Assembly: GCF_900445265.1 (NCBI RefSeq)
Contig: NZ_UFTA01000002.1
Coordinates: 1,612,001 to 1,676,000, forward strand
DNA: 64,000 nucleotides
Direction: 5' to 3'
Origin: Anaerococcus octavius
GTDB lineage: Bacteria; Bacillota; Clostridia; Tissierellales; Peptoniphilaceae
Shown here: piece by piece, positions 8,702 to 17,174 of the stretch
Numbering within the stretch: position 1 is the first letter of the stretch
Layout: every line of letters starts with the position of its first letter
Notes under the pieces: model-generated
Database searches by the model: none
Told to the model about the DNA's origin: nothing
The model's input: only the letters and a program-made list of their open reading frames with translations
Program-made: the position numbers and the translations under genes

Positions 8702-9869
8702 ATTCTGCTCTCAATCTATCCCTTGCTTTTATCATAGCACCAACTTTTGCCCTTATATTTTCATATTCATTAACTGGTCTATTAGAAAATGTTGCAAAAC
8801 CACAATCTGGATTTAGCCATAGATTTTCTTTATCTATAAATGCTAAGGCTTCTTTGGCTCTATTATAAATTACATCAACATCTTCTTTTTCATCAAATCT
8901 AGGATTTAATACTCCAAGACCTAAAATAATCTTATTTCTTAATCTTTCATCTGCTAGTAAAGATTTTATTTCACCAGCTCTAGGTGTTGAAAATTCTAAG
9001 GATAGTAAATCCGCATTTATATTTGCAAACAAATCTATGAGTGGAGTATAAGCTCCCGTTAGTAAAATACTTTCATCCTTACTCCAATTACCCCTACAAA
9101 CATGCATGGAGGCGATAGATTTATCTTTATCTATGCATTCCATAACACTTTTTATAAGATGTGTTGCAAATTCTAATTCTTCTGTCGGATCTTTTCTTTG
9201 GGATAGGGAAGCACACATAAAGGTCCTTGGTCTACCTTCTGTAAAAACTATCTCTGTTAAAACTGGCTCATCAAATTGGATGACATCTACACCTATTTCT
9301 TGTAGTTTTGTTATCTCTTTTTTAAAGATTTCTATTACATCTTCTCCCAAATCTTCCTTACTATCATAGTAATTTGAGCTAACATTTGCTAGCCACATAC
9401 TTCTGGTTACAAGGTATGGGCCAGGCATAGTTATTTTTACTGGTCTATTTGTAAAAGATTTTAGTTTTTGTAGCTCACTTGCTACTATATCTCCCTTATA
9501 TTCTAATTTGCCGGTACAAATAGCATTTTTTATGGAAGATGCTGGAACATCTAGGGTATTTAAAATATTTTCAAATTCTCTTTTATCATCCACATAATCA
9601 AGCATTTCTGCCATAGACATTTGGGAAACCCCGCCAAGTTTTTCTGATATAAATGAAACATAGTTATCGCGGTCAATTTCGCCACTAGTTATTATATCTA
9701 CATCTAAGTCTTCTTGAAGTCTTACAACTTCTTTAGTTTTTTCATCGATTAATTTTTCATAACTTGCATTGTCGATTAATCCAGCACTAAGTTTCCTACG
9801 AGCCATTAAGATTTCTTTGCCCCTAGGCATTGATCCAATAAGTGCAGTGTTAAATAAACTAGTTTTCAC
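8694..9869 (-). CDS. MetE-like cobalamin-independent methyltransferase (C-terminal catalytic-domain family)
   Basis: A 391-residue protein matching the catalytic half of MetE, without the N-terminal domain, like the YxjG/YxjH and archaeal MetE-type enzymes. It starts with the typical IGSMPRGKE turn. VIQFDEPVL near residue 200 is the conserved substrate loop. The zinc-binding His and Cys are visible in MHVCRGN, and the last ligand Cys in NPDCGFAT near the C-terminus. Such enzymes transfer methyl groups to thiols such as homocysteine. It overlaps the genes on both sides (11 and 8 bases), so it belongs to a single operon with the PhnD-like and flavoprotein genes. The methyl donor and acceptor cannot be read from the sequence. 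Confidence 0.85.
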   Translation of the reverse strand: MKTSLFNTALIGSMPRGKEILMARRKLSAGLIDNASYEKLIDEKTKEVVRLQEDLDVDIITSGEIDRDNYVSFISEKLGGVSQMSMAEMLDYVDDKREFENILNTLDVPASSIKNAICTGKLEYKGDIVASELQKLKSFTNRPVKITMPGPYLVTRSMWLANVSSNYYDSKEDLGEDVIEIFKKEITKLQEIGVDVIQFDEPVLTEIVFTEGRPRTFMCASLSQRKDPTEELEFATHLIKSVMECIDKDKSIASMHVCRGNWSKDESILLTGAYTPLIDLFANINADLLSLEFSTPRAGEIKSLLADERLRNKIILGLGVLNPRFDEKEDVDVIYNRAKEALAFIDKENLWLNPDCGFATFSNRPVNEYENIRAKVGAMIKARDRLRAEYE

Positions 9870-10686
9870 TATTATAGCCTTCTATAAAGTTTCCTAGATA
9901 TTCATTTGCATTTGTAATTTGTTCAAAACCGTCACGTCTACCTTCTACCCATTCAGTAAGACCTTCTAGATCCATGATTTCCTTATCTTCTTTATTGTTA
10001 TAATCCATTTTAAACATGATTTCATCAAATTCTTTGATGTCTTCATCTGCTACTTGTGGATTAAAGGTAAATACGCAGTGGTCAAAGTAATCTGTCCTAG
10101 ATAATACTTCTACTTCGTTTTTATCAATAGTACCATCAGCTACCCATGCATCATAGTTTAAATCTAGGCAGAAAGAAGCATCTACTTCATCATTTAATAA
10201 AGCTTTCATGCTATCAAGTTCTCCACCAACGTGGTCCCCGTGAAGCCCAACGCCTATATCAAATCTTTTTTCTTCATAGTCTTTTTCAAATTCTAGGCCA
10301 TTTTTGTGTAGATGGTAAATTGGTATTAGTCTTGCTTGTGGAGAATCTATCGCTCCAAAACCAATAGTTTTGCCTTTTAAATCAGTAATTTCATTAAAAC
10401 TATCTTTTTTAACTACTAGATAAGTTTGACGATCCCTATCTGTATCTCTCATGCAGCCGATTTTTTCTTTTCCGTCAGTTCTAAGTCTAGCATCAAGTTG
10501 AGCAAGAGGTGAATTCCAAGCTACATCTATATCTCCATTTACTAGAGCATCTACTTGGAGTTTGTAATCTTTAAAGAAAACAGCTTCTATTTCTGCACCA
10601 TTTTCCTTATAAAATTTATCAATCATTTCCCAAATTACAGTAACACGTGGAGCGTAAATTACAGCTCCAACTTTTAATTTATTCAT
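9859..10686 (-). CDS. PhnD-like substrate-binding-fold protein without a secretion signal
   Basis: A 275-residue protein with the fold of phosphonate/sulfonate-type periplasmic binding proteins. It has an opening beta strand (LKVGAVIYAP), VDALVNGDIDVAWNSP near residue 50, the DLKGKTIGFG motif near 103 and the DAWVADGTI region near 190. The domain begins at residue 3, so there is no signal peptide or lipobox, and no permease or ATPase gene is nearby. Some enzymes use this fold in the cytoplasm (MqnA/MqnD, Thi5-type), so a catalytic or small-molecule-sensing role is as likely as transport. It overlaps the MetE-like gene by 11 bases and follows the flavoprotein by 37 bases. Confidence 0.75.
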   Translation of the reverse strand: MNKLKVGAVIYAPRVTVIWEMIDKFYKENGAEIEAVFFKDYKLQVDALVNGDIDVAWNSPLAQLDARLRTDGKEKIGCMRDTDRDRQTYLVVKKDSFNEITDLKGKTIGFGAIDSPQARLIPIYHLHKNGLEFEKDYEEKRFDIGVGLHGDHVGGELDSMKALLNDEVDASFCLDLNYDAWVADGTIDKNEVEVLSRTDYFDHCVFTFNPQVADEDIKEFDEIMFKMDYNNKEDKEIMDLEGLTEWVEGRRDGFEQITNANEYLGNFIEGYNSEN

Positions 10687-10723
10687 TTGAAACCTCCCTT
10701 ATATTAAAATGCAGCAATCAAAA

Positions 10724-11854
10724 TTAAAGTAATGGTTGGCCTGTAATAGCTCTTCCTAGCCAAACATTTAATACATCAAGAGATGGAGCCATGATTTGTC
10801 CGGCATAGGCATCTCTCATTAGTCTTTCAATTTCTGACATTTTATTATAAGTTTTACCGCCGCCTACTCTCATTGCAAGATTTGATGATTCGATAGATCT
10901 TTCTATTGCACCAACTCTTGCTGCAATTATTTTTGCAACTGCATCTTCTTCACCAGCTACAAGAGATCTTGCTGCAAGTTCTGTAAGTGCTTTTGAACTT
11001 AGTCCATTGGCATATATTTTTGCTAAATGTAATTGTACTGTTTCTATATTTGATAAGTTTGAGCCATCTGGATATTTTCTATTCATAGCATAGTCATTTG
11101 TTACTTGAGATAATCTTAAGTTTAGTCCTGTATAAACACTAGCTAAACCTAAAATAAAGTATGGAGCTACTATATTAAATACTTGAGCTTCTCCAGATCC
11201 TTCTTCACCAATACGATCTTCTTCTGGAAGAGTTACACCGTTTATTTGCATTGGGCAAGAAACATTTCCCCTCATGCCAATGCCTTTCCAATGTTCCATT
11301 TTAAATTCTAAACCATCACTATCAATTGGTATTAGCCAGTTATTAATAGCTCCTTCTTGTTCAGTTGATGGGGTTAAAATCAAATAGTAACTTGCGTGTG
11401 TTGCGCTAGTTACCATGGATTTGACACCATTAAATACATATTCGCCATTATCTTTCTTTTCTACTTTTACTTCTGGAATATAAAAGTGAGTTCCTGTTCC
11501 AAATTCAGAATAAGCAAGTGCCATAAAAACGTTATTTTCAATAATATCATTTACAACACGTTTTTTAAGTTCTTCATTTCCTTCATTTAAAACTGTCATA
11601 AGTGCAACATTATGCATCATATAGCATAAACCTGCTGTTGGGTTACTTTCAGCAAAAGCCATTACAGCTTGTTGATGTTCAACAGCTGTTTTCCCAAGGC
11701 CACCCATTTCTTCTGGGATTAAGAGCTTAAAGTATCCTGCTTTTCCCATTTCTTCAAAAGATTCTACAGGGAATCTGCTTTCCTCGTCACTACTACGTGT
11801 GTATGGTTCGATGTGTTCTTTTGCAAATTGTTTTGCTTCTTGGTAAAAATCCAT
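10724..11854 (-). CDS. Acyl-CoA dehydrogenase-fold flavoprotein
   Basis: A 376-residue flavoprotein with the three-part ACAD fold: a helical N-terminus, a middle beta domain (MALAYSEFGTGTHF, then VKSMVTSATHASYY) and a helical C-terminus. The usual Tyr-Glu-Gly-Thr segment with the catalytic glutamate is not seen; the matching region reads MRDAYAGQIMAPSLD. This C-terminal pattern is more like ACAD-fold oxygenase or non-CoA members than fatty-acid enzymes. It is the first gene of the four-gene operon (flavoprotein, PhnD-like, MetE-like, OsmC-like), and no beta-oxidation genes are near. The start has a strong AGGAGG site six bases upstream. The substrate is unknown; an organosulfur or amine compound is a guess from context. 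Confidence 0.8.
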   Translation of the reverse strand: MDFYQEAKQFAKEHIEPYTRSSDEESRFPVESFEEMGKAGYFKLLIPEEMGGLGKTAVEHQQAVMAFAESNPTAGLCYMMHNVALMTVLNEGNEELKKRVVNDIIENNVFMALAYSEFGTGTHFYIPEVKVEKKDNGEYVFNGVKSMVTSATHASYYLILTPSTEQEGAINNWLIPIDSDGLEFKMEHWKGIGMRGNVSCPMQINGVTLPEEDRIGEEGSGEAQVFNIVAPYFILGLASVYTGLNLRLSQVTNDYAMNRKYPDGSNLSNIETVQLHLAKIYANGLSSKALTELAARSLVAGEEDAVAKIIAARVGAIERSIESSNLAMRVGGGKTYNKMSEIERLMRDAYAGQIMAPSLDVLNVWLGRAITGQPLL

Positions 11855-11941
11855 TTTAACCTCCTAAAAATATCGTTTACATTTATATAATATCAAGTTA
11901 CTATTAATATGTCTACAAATTTTTATAAATTTTTTTGTAAA

Positions 11942-11958
11942 TTATTAGTAACTAATAA
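11942..11958. promoter_or_regulatory. Palindromic operator candidate upstream of the flavoprotein operon
   Basis: TTATTAGT, one base, ACTAATAA is a perfect interrupted palindrome about 90 bases upstream of the flavoprotein start. A related half-site, AGTTACTATTAAT, recurs nearer the gene at about 11894. The same arms occur in a 22-base palindrome in front of the amino-acid symporter at 62541-62562. Confidence 0.5.
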
Positions 11959-11999
11959 CTAAGGTATAAAACAAAATATATGAGCAAATTATATCTAGG

Positions 12000-12026
12000 C
12001 AAAAAAATAGCAGCCATAAGGCTGCT
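12000..12026 (-). terminator. Terminator of the rpmH-rnpA-yidD-yidC-jag cluster
   Basis: AGCAGCC, 4-base loop, GGCTGCT, followed by seven T on the minus strand, starting eight bases after the jag stop. Confidence 0.9.
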
Positions 12027-12033
12027 TAAATTT

Positions 12034-13338
12034 CTATTCAGCTTCACTGATATATTCTACAACTACATAACGTTTTGGTTCTACTCCTTCTGAGTGGCTA
12101 GCTACGTTTTGATACTTGCTAATTTCTTCGTGGGCTAATCTTCTTTCATAGGAATTCATATATTTTAAATTCCAAGATTTTTTGCTTCTTTGAACTTTTT
12201 TTGCTGTATCTGCTGCAAGCTCTACAATTTTTTCGTCTCTGCGTTTTTTATAATTATTTATATCTATATTTACTCTTAGATTGTTAGCTCTAGAATCTAT
12301 AGATTTTCTTACTAAAAGTTCTATAGCATCAAGTGTGGCTCCGCCTTTACCAATAGCTATTCCAGTATCTTCTTCTGTTACTTTGGCATCTAATTTTATA
12401 ATAGATCCTTCAAGATTTCCTATTACACTTACATTTTCAAAGTGCATTTCTTTTAGGATATTTTCTAAAAATTCTTTAGCTTTGTAGAACTTTTCTATAT
12501 CTGTTTGTTGTTTTTCTTGGGCAAGATTTGGTTTTGTTCCTACTTTAAAATCACTAGCTTGATTATTTGGTTCATCGTTATCATCACTTGAAGTTTCTTT
12601 TGATGGATTGGATTCGAAAGTTAATTTTGATGATTGATCTATGACTTTGTATCCATTGTCTGATTTTTTATTTTCACTAACCTTGTAAGATTCATTTTCT
12701 TCTTCATCTTTAAAATCTATATTTTCAAATCTTTTGCTAGCTTTTTCTTCTGAATTTTTTTGACCTTGCCATGGATCATCAACTTTAGTATTTAGCTTTT
12801 CATTATGGTCTATTAGGCTAATTTTTTGGTCTAAATCCTTGGATAAATCTATACTTTTACTATGGTAATTCCTAGAATTTTCTTCATAGGAATTAATTTT
12901 TTGAAGTCTTTCATAATCCCCATAGTTTTCTTTATCTTCTTGTTTTATATCATGGATACTTTTTTCAAAGTCTATGCCTTCTTTTTCATATTCATCATAA
13001 GAATCATCTTCTTGTATATCATCTTCACTTTCATAGTTGGCACGGGCTTCATCTTCGTAGTATTTGCTACGATCTTTGATATTGTACTCTCTATCAAAAT
13101 CTCCAGATTTTAATGAATCGTATTTGATTTCATTTTCTAAATCAACCATAGCTTCATTGATATCTTCATCAAAGCTTATACGAACTACTGCATCCTTTGC
13201 ACCTAGACCCAAAAATCCAGAAGATCCTTCTTCTATAACTTCAACATCTACCTCTGACCTAGTTTTTCCGATTTCTGCAAGGCCTTTTCTGATGGCCTCT
13301 TCCTTACTTTTTGCTTGTTTTATTATTGACTTTCTCAT
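12034..13338 (-). CDS. jag: RNA-binding protein Jag (KhpB) with a long acidic linker
   Basis: A 434-residue KhpB-type RNA-binding protein, linked in Firmicutes to cell elongation and to post-transcriptional control with KhpA. Residues 1-55 are the Jag_N domain with the SGFLGLGAKDAVV motif. A KH domain near residues 300-350 holds GIAIGKGGATLDA, and the R3H domain follows with the SYERRLAHEEISKY motif. Between Jag_N and KH lie about 210 residues of low-complexity Asp/Glu/Ser/Lys sequence, more than in most homologues of 210-340 residues. The start overlaps yidC by 35 bases; the yidC-jag order is the usual one next to rpmH-rnpA. Confidence 0.95.
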   Translation of the reverse strand: MRKSIIKQAKSKEEAIRKGLAEIGKTRSEVDVEVIEEGSSGFLGLGAKDAVVRISFDEDINEAMVDLENEIKYDSLKSGDFDREYNIKDRSKYYEDEARANYESEDDIQEDDSYDEYEKEGIDFEKSIHDIKQEDKENYGDYERLQKINSYEENSRNYHSKSIDLSKDLDQKISLIDHNEKLNTKVDDPWQGQKNSEEKASKRFENIDFKDEEENESYKVSENKKSDNGYKVIDQSSKLTFESNPSKETSSDDNDEPNNQASDFKVGTKPNLAQEKQQTDIEKFYKAKEFLENILKEMHFENVSVIGNLEGSIIKLDAKVTEEDTGIAIGKGGATLDAIELLVRKSIDSRANNLRVNIDINNYKKRRDEKIVELAADTAKKVQRSKKSWNLKYMNSYERRLAHEEISKYQNVASHSEGVEPKRYVVVEYISEAE

Positions 13339-14062
13339 TTTTTACCTCATATGCTTGTTTTTGTTTAGGTTTTCTTATTGTAAAGTGCATGATAACCATA
13401 ATTATAAGTCTAATTAAAGAACTCATTGTATAGTAAAGTGGAAGACCAGCTGGTAAGCTTCTAAACATAAAGAAATAAAGAATTGGCATCATTAAGAATG
13501 TTTTATTCATACTTGCCATTGGGCCTTCTGACATTTGAGGGTTGGTTTTCATAGAAAATAATTGCACTATAAATTGAGATACACTTGTCGCAAGTGGTAA
13601 TCCAAACCAATATGGATCTTTTTTGGTAAGGTCACTTATCCAATAAAAATCTTTTCTAATGCCCTCTATTCCTTCAGGGAATACATATTTAGTTGTATCT
13701 TGCATTACCCTAAATAAGGCAACAATAATTAATAATTGTAAAACCATCATTATACAAGATGAAATACCAGGATTAACATTTTCCTCTTTGTAAAGCTCTT
13801 GCATCTTTTTTTGCATGATTTGAGGGTCATAGGAATATTTCTTTTGAATTTCATCCATTTTAGGTTTTATTTTTCTGGTATTTTCCGCTTGTTTTTGTTG
13901 GGAAATGGTAACTGGGATAATAATTAAGTTAACAAGCAGAGTCATTAGAATAATTGATATAGCATAAAAGCTTATATCACTCGGTTCTACTTGATTTGCA
14001 CTAAGCGAATCATATATCCACCTCATTAGTTGGCCTAATAAGGAAGCTAAAAAATTTATCAT
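13304..14062 (-). CDS. yidC: Membrane protein insertase YidC (Oxa1 family)
   Basis: A 252-residue Oxa1/YidC insertase that places proteins into the cytoplasmic membrane alone or with SecYEG. It has five hydrophobic segments. The first transmembrane pair surrounds the cytoplasmic charged hairpin (about residues 55-100, KIKPKMDEIQKKYSYDP). The conserved hydrophobic core positions lie in ILMTLLVNLIIIPVTIS and PILYFFMFRSLPAGLPLYY. There is no lipobox cysteine, unlike many Gram-positive YidC1 proteins; the N-terminus starts directly in a membrane segment. The C-terminus is Lys-rich, as expected for ribosome contact. It is followed by jag with an overlap. Confidence 0.95.
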   Translation of the reverse strand: MINFLASLLGQLMRWIYDSLSANQVEPSDISFYAISIILMTLLVNLIIIPVTISQQKQAENTRKIKPKMDEIQKKYSYDPQIMQKKMQELYKEENVNPGISSCIMMVLQLLIIVALFRVMQDTTKYVFPEGIEGIRKDFYWISDLTKKDPYWFGLPLATSVSQFIVQLFSMKTNPQMSEGPMASMNKTFLMMPILYFFMFRSLPAGLPLYYTMSSLIRLIIMVIMHFTIRKPKQKQAYEVKNEKVNNKTSKK

Positions 14063-14109
14063 AATCTCTCCATTTTTCTAATAAATTCTAGTGTGTAGGA
14101 CTAATAGGA

Positions 14110-14325
14110 TTATTTTACAGGGTCATAACCACCCTTGGAAAAAGGATTACATCTTAAAATTCTCCACAAGGACATAAAAAATGCTTTAAAAAATCCATAC
14201 CTTTTAAAACACTCAATCGCATAAGATGAGCAGGTAGGATAGTATTTGCATTTTCCAAATCCTAATTGTGGAGAAATGTAAGTTTTGTAAAAATTTATAA
14301 TTTTTATAAATATTTTATTTAACAT
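14110..14325 (-). CDS. yidD: Membrane-insertion efficiency factor YidD
   Basis: A short YidD protein of 71 residues with the family core [18 protein letters not shown] near residue 27 and the C-terminal [13 protein letters not shown]. It is thought to help YidC-dependent insertion at the inner membrane face. I chose ATG 14325, which gives the usual N-terminus; an upstream TTG at 14352 would add nine residues. The gene overlaps the end of rnpA by 11 bases. Confidence 0.93.
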   Translation of the reverse strand: MLNKIFIKIINFYKTYISPQLGFGKCKYYPTCSSYAIECFKRYGFFKAFFMSLWRILRCNPFSKGGYDPVK

Positions 14326-14665
14326 AAAAAATCTTATTCTTTTTAAAAGCAATACTCATCACATGACCAAAGGTCTTTTTTAAGGCTAGGTAGTCATAAT
14401 CAGTAACATGTTTTTTAGGGATAACTACAATATCAACTCCGTTTAAGTTTTTATAATTTTTCCTTACTATATCACGCAATTTTCTTTTTAAAGCATTGCG
14501 CTGATTAGCCTTACCAATTTTTTTACTAATAGAAAATCCAAATCTAGGATGATCGAGACCATTATTTTTTACTAATATAGTAAAGTCCCTATTATAAAAA
14601 GCATTGCTTTTTTTGTAAACTCTTTGAAAGTCAGTATCTTTTCTTAAACTAAGTCGCTTTTCCAT
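14315..14665 (-). CDS. rnpA: Ribonuclease P protein component
   Basis: A 116-residue basic protein subunit of RNase P, needed for tRNA 5' maturation. It opens with [14 protein letters not shown] and has the strongly conserved RNA-binding motif at about residues 52-70 ([17 protein letters not shown], a variant of the RNR motif), followed by DIVVIPKK. It follows rpmH directly, as in nearly all bacteria. Confidence 0.96.
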   Translation of the reverse strand: MEKRLSLRKDTDFQRVYKKSNAFYNRDFTILVKNNGLDHPRFGFSISKKIGKANQRNALKRKLRDIVRKNYKNLNGVDIVVIPKKHVTDYDYLALKKTFGHVMSIAFKKNKIFYVK

Positions 14666-14723
14666 CTACGTCCTATATTTCTAAATAACGTATGCTTAAA
14701 AAGCAAGGCAAAAGCCTACTATA

Positions 14724-14858
14724 TTAAGCAGATAATCTTTTTCTATTTTTTTTGCGTCTAGCTTTTAGTACTCTTCTTCCACCTGGAGAAGACATTCTTT
14801 TTCTAAAACCATGATCTTTTGCTCTTTTTCTTCTATTTGGTTGATAGGTTCTTTTCAT
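14724..14858 (-). CDS. rpmH: Large ribosomal subunit protein bL34
   Basis: A 44-residue basic ribosomal protein starting [20 protein letters not shown] and containing the [12 protein letters not shown] core, then ending RKRLSA. The AGGAGG ribosome-binding site lies seven bases upstream of ATG 14858. The promoter at 14895-14923 fits transcription of rpmH-rnpA-yidD-yidC-jag leftward from the origin. Confidence 0.97.
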   Translation of the reverse strand: MKRTYQPNRRKRAKDHGFRKRMSSPGGRRVLKARRKKNRKRLSA

Positions 14859-14894
14859 AGTTACACCTCCTACTTATAATTTTAGACTTATACT

Positions 14895-14923
14895 ATTATA
14901 TGAACAAAGGTCTATTCTGTCAA
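14895..14923 (-). promoter_or_regulatory. Strong sigma-A promoter of rpmH
   Basis: On the minus strand: TTGACA, 17 bases, TATAAT, both hexamers matching the consensus exactly, about 37 bases upstream of the rpmH start. Confidence 0.92.
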
Positions 14924-14929
14924 GATTAT

Positions 14930-15550
14930 TTAGGATTTTTAGATATTAAACTACGCTTATGTATATACTTTGCATAAAAATATTTATAAATATACTAAAA
15001 CAAGCTAAAATATCTTATAAATTTCCAATGTGCATAAGTTTTTTATACAAAATTTTATACACAGCTTTTAAACATGATTTTTCTATGGATAATTATGAGC
15101 AAAAATGATTACAAATAGTTTCTTATCTTATAATATAAGCAAATAGCTTAAGAAAATATTAATAAATTTAATAAATACACAGACTTATCCACATATCAAC
15201 AAATTTTCCTAAATGTTTTTAATTTGCTGCTAAAGTTTTCCCAAAACTTATTAACATATTGTGGATAAGTTGTAAAAACATTCAAATTGTAGTATAATTG
15301 CAGGTGTAAAAGCTAGGGGAAAAGATAAATTTTCTTTTACATAAAGATAAATTCTGTGGAAAACTATAGAGATTTCATAATTTTATAAGAAATTTTACTT
15401 GTAAACCCTTGAATTTATAATAATATTTTTATAAACAATAAGTTATCCACAATCTAATCCACAGATGTGGATAAATGTGAAAAACTTTCTCAAGCTATGA
15501 TATATAGGCTTTTGCTAATGTGGATATATTTTCTTACGAAAGGCATGCTA
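14930..15550. other. oriC: Replication origin region (oriC, rpmH-dnaA intergenic)
   Basis: A gene-free, very AT-rich stretch between divergent rpmH and dnaA. Exact DnaA boxes (TTATCCACA or its complement) are at 15185-15193, 15260-15268, 15443-15451 and 15466-15474. Near matches are at 15455-15463 (TAATCCACA) and around 15084 (TATGGATAA). The cluster at 15443-15474 packs three boxes in about 30 bases just before dnaA. A/T-only stretches around 15120-15180 and 15395-15440 could serve as unwinding elements. Gene directions diverge from here, consistent with replication start. A second box cluster follows dnaA at 16952-17174. Confidence 0.9.
15270..15298 (+). promoter_or_regulatory. dnaA promoter overlapping the DnaA-box region
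   Basis: TTGTAA, 17 bases, TATAAT. A DnaA box (15260-15268) ends one base before the -35, which suggests autoregulation by DnaA. The leader before dnaA would be about 245 bases and contains the three-box cluster. Confidence 0.8.
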
Positions 15551-16951
15551 ATGATTAGTTTAGAATACATTACAGATGAATTAAAAAATGAAATGAAAAT
15601 GAATATTGCCGACCAATCGCAATATGATACATGGATAGATATACTAAAACCCTTAAATCTATTTGAAAATACCCTTTATCTAGAAATTCCAAAGTCAGAT
15701 ATGATGTTTGTATACGAAAAAATATGGACACCAGCTCTTCAAGAAGCTCTAGATAAGATAAATAAGGATAATGATTATGATTTAAAGGTAGTAATTATAG
15801 CTAAGGATAGTGATAGTTACAATAGAGTTTTAGCTATGGGCAAAAATTATGAATCCAATGGTCAAATGAGACTTAAGGAAGTAAATAAGTATCCAAAGCC
15901 AATTCTAGATCGTAATTATACTTTTGAAAATTTTGTGCAGGGTAAATCAAACCAATATGCTCACGCTATAGCAAGCGCAGTTACCCAAGATATTATAAAT
16001 GATAATCCTAGTAAAAATTATAATCCTCTCTTTATATATGGGGAATCAGGACTTGGAAAAACTCACTTGATGCAGGCTATAGCTCACAAAATTTTAGAAG
16101 AACGTGATGATCTATATGTTATGTATATATCTAGTGAACGCTTTACAAATGAGCTAATAGCAAGTATTCAACCTACTAGTAAAAATAAAAACCAAAATTT
16201 AAACCAAGAATTTAGAAATAAATATAGGTCTGCAGATATTTTACTAATAGATGATATTCAGTTTTTATCTAATAAAGAAGGTACGCAAACAGAACTTTTC
16301 CACACCTTTAATGACTTATATTATGCAGATAAACAAATAGTTCTATCATCAGATAGACCACCTCTTGAAATAAAAGACCTAGAAGATAGGTTATTATCAA
16401 GATTTTCTTGGGGCATTACTGTAGATATTGGCAAACCTGATTTTGAAACTCGTGTGGCAATTTTACAAAAAAAATCAGATGAATTAGGTGCCTATATAGA
16501 TAATGAAATACTAACCTATATAGCAGAAAATATTGATACAAATATAAGGGATCTTGAAGGAGCCTTATCCACAGCTATTGCCTATGCTAAGGGAGATAAT
16601 AGAAATATTGTAAATATGGAAGATGCTAAAAAAGGTGTAAATACTCGTAGCCTAAATAAGCATAAGCATGTAAATATAGATGATATTCAACAATTTGTAG
16701 CTGAAAAATACAATATAAAAGTAACAGATCTTAAGGGCAAATCAAGAAAAAAAGATATAGTTCTTCCAAGGCATATATCAATGTATCTTGCCCGTGATAT
16801 ATTAGATGATAGCTTAGTTACAATATCAAATGCCTTTGAGCGTGACCATACGACAGTTATGCATGGCATAGATAAAATAAAAGAAGAAATGAGCCTCAAT
16901 CCTGATTTTAAGGAAGAAATAGAAAGTTTAAGAAAATCAATTACAGAGTAA
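15551..16951 (+). CDS. dnaA: Chromosomal replication initiator protein DnaA
   Basis: A 466-residue AAA+ initiator that binds DnaA boxes and melts oriC. Domain I opens with the YDTWIDILKPL segment. The AAA+ core has Walker A GESGLGKTHL, Walker B LLIDDIQF and the sensor region LSSDRPP. Domain IV has the DnaA-box-binding signature DHTTVMHGIDKI. I chose ATG 15551: GAAAGG lies about eight bases upstream and it gives the usual N-terminus. The frame is open back to 15467 but that extension overlaps DnaA boxes. ATG 15545 is also possible but too close to the ribosome-binding site. Confidence 0.97.
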   Translation: MISLEYITDELKNEMKMNIADQSQYDTWIDILKPLNLFENTLYLEIPKSDMMFVYEKIWTPALQEALDKINKDNDYDLKVVIIAKDSDSYNRVLAMGKNYESNGQMRLKEVNKYPKPILDRNYTFENFVQGKSNQYAHAIASAVTQDIINDNPSKNYNPLFIYGESGLGKTHLMQAIAHKILEERDDLYVMYISSERFTNELIASIQPTSKNKNQNLNQEFRNKYRSADILLIDDIQFLSNKEGTQTELFHTFNDLYYADKQIVLSSDRPPLEIKDLEDRLLSRFSWGITVDIGKPDFETRVAILQKKSDELGAYIDNEILTYIAENIDTNIRDLEGALSTAIAYAKGDNRNIVNMEDAKKGVNTRSLNKHKHVNIDDIQQFVAEKYNIKVTDLKGKSRKKDIVLPRHISMYLARDILDDSLVTISNAFERDHTTVMHGIDKIKEEMSLNPDFKEEIESLRKSITE

Positions 16952-17174
16952 AATGTGTATATCTTTGGGGAAATCATTGTGGTTAAGTCGATTTTTTGAT
17001 TTAAAAAATATTTCAAAAAGGATATGTGGATAAACACTAAACTTATCCAAGACTTATACTATAGTGATTTTGGAAAAGTTATAGCTAATTTTAAATATTA
17101 TCTTGACTTATCCACATTTATACATAACCTACTACTAATACTACTAAATATATATAATTATATGAGGAGCACCT
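16952..17174. promoter_or_regulatory. dnaA-dnaN intergenic region with DnaA boxes
   Basis: Exact DnaA boxes lie at 17025-17033 (complement) and 17108-17116, with a near match TTATCCAAG at about 17043. Together with the boxes upstream of dnaA, this makes a bipartite origin as known in Bacillus. The dnaN ribosome-binding site GAGGAG is at the right end. Confidence 0.8.

Noticed and set aside
11855-12000. A T-box or S-box riboswitch upstream of the MetE-like operon
   Set aside because: The leader is short and AT-rich with no T-box sequence, no specifier hairpin and no SAM-aptamer core.
14690-14723. A small GGC-AAAA-GCC hairpin between rnpA and rpmH as a terminator
   Set aside because: The stem has only four or five pairs; rnpA is expected to be co-transcribed with rpmH.
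15467-15550. A longer dnaA start at 15467
   Set aside because: The added residues are not found in DnaA, there is no ribosome-binding site, and the segment overlaps a DnaA box.
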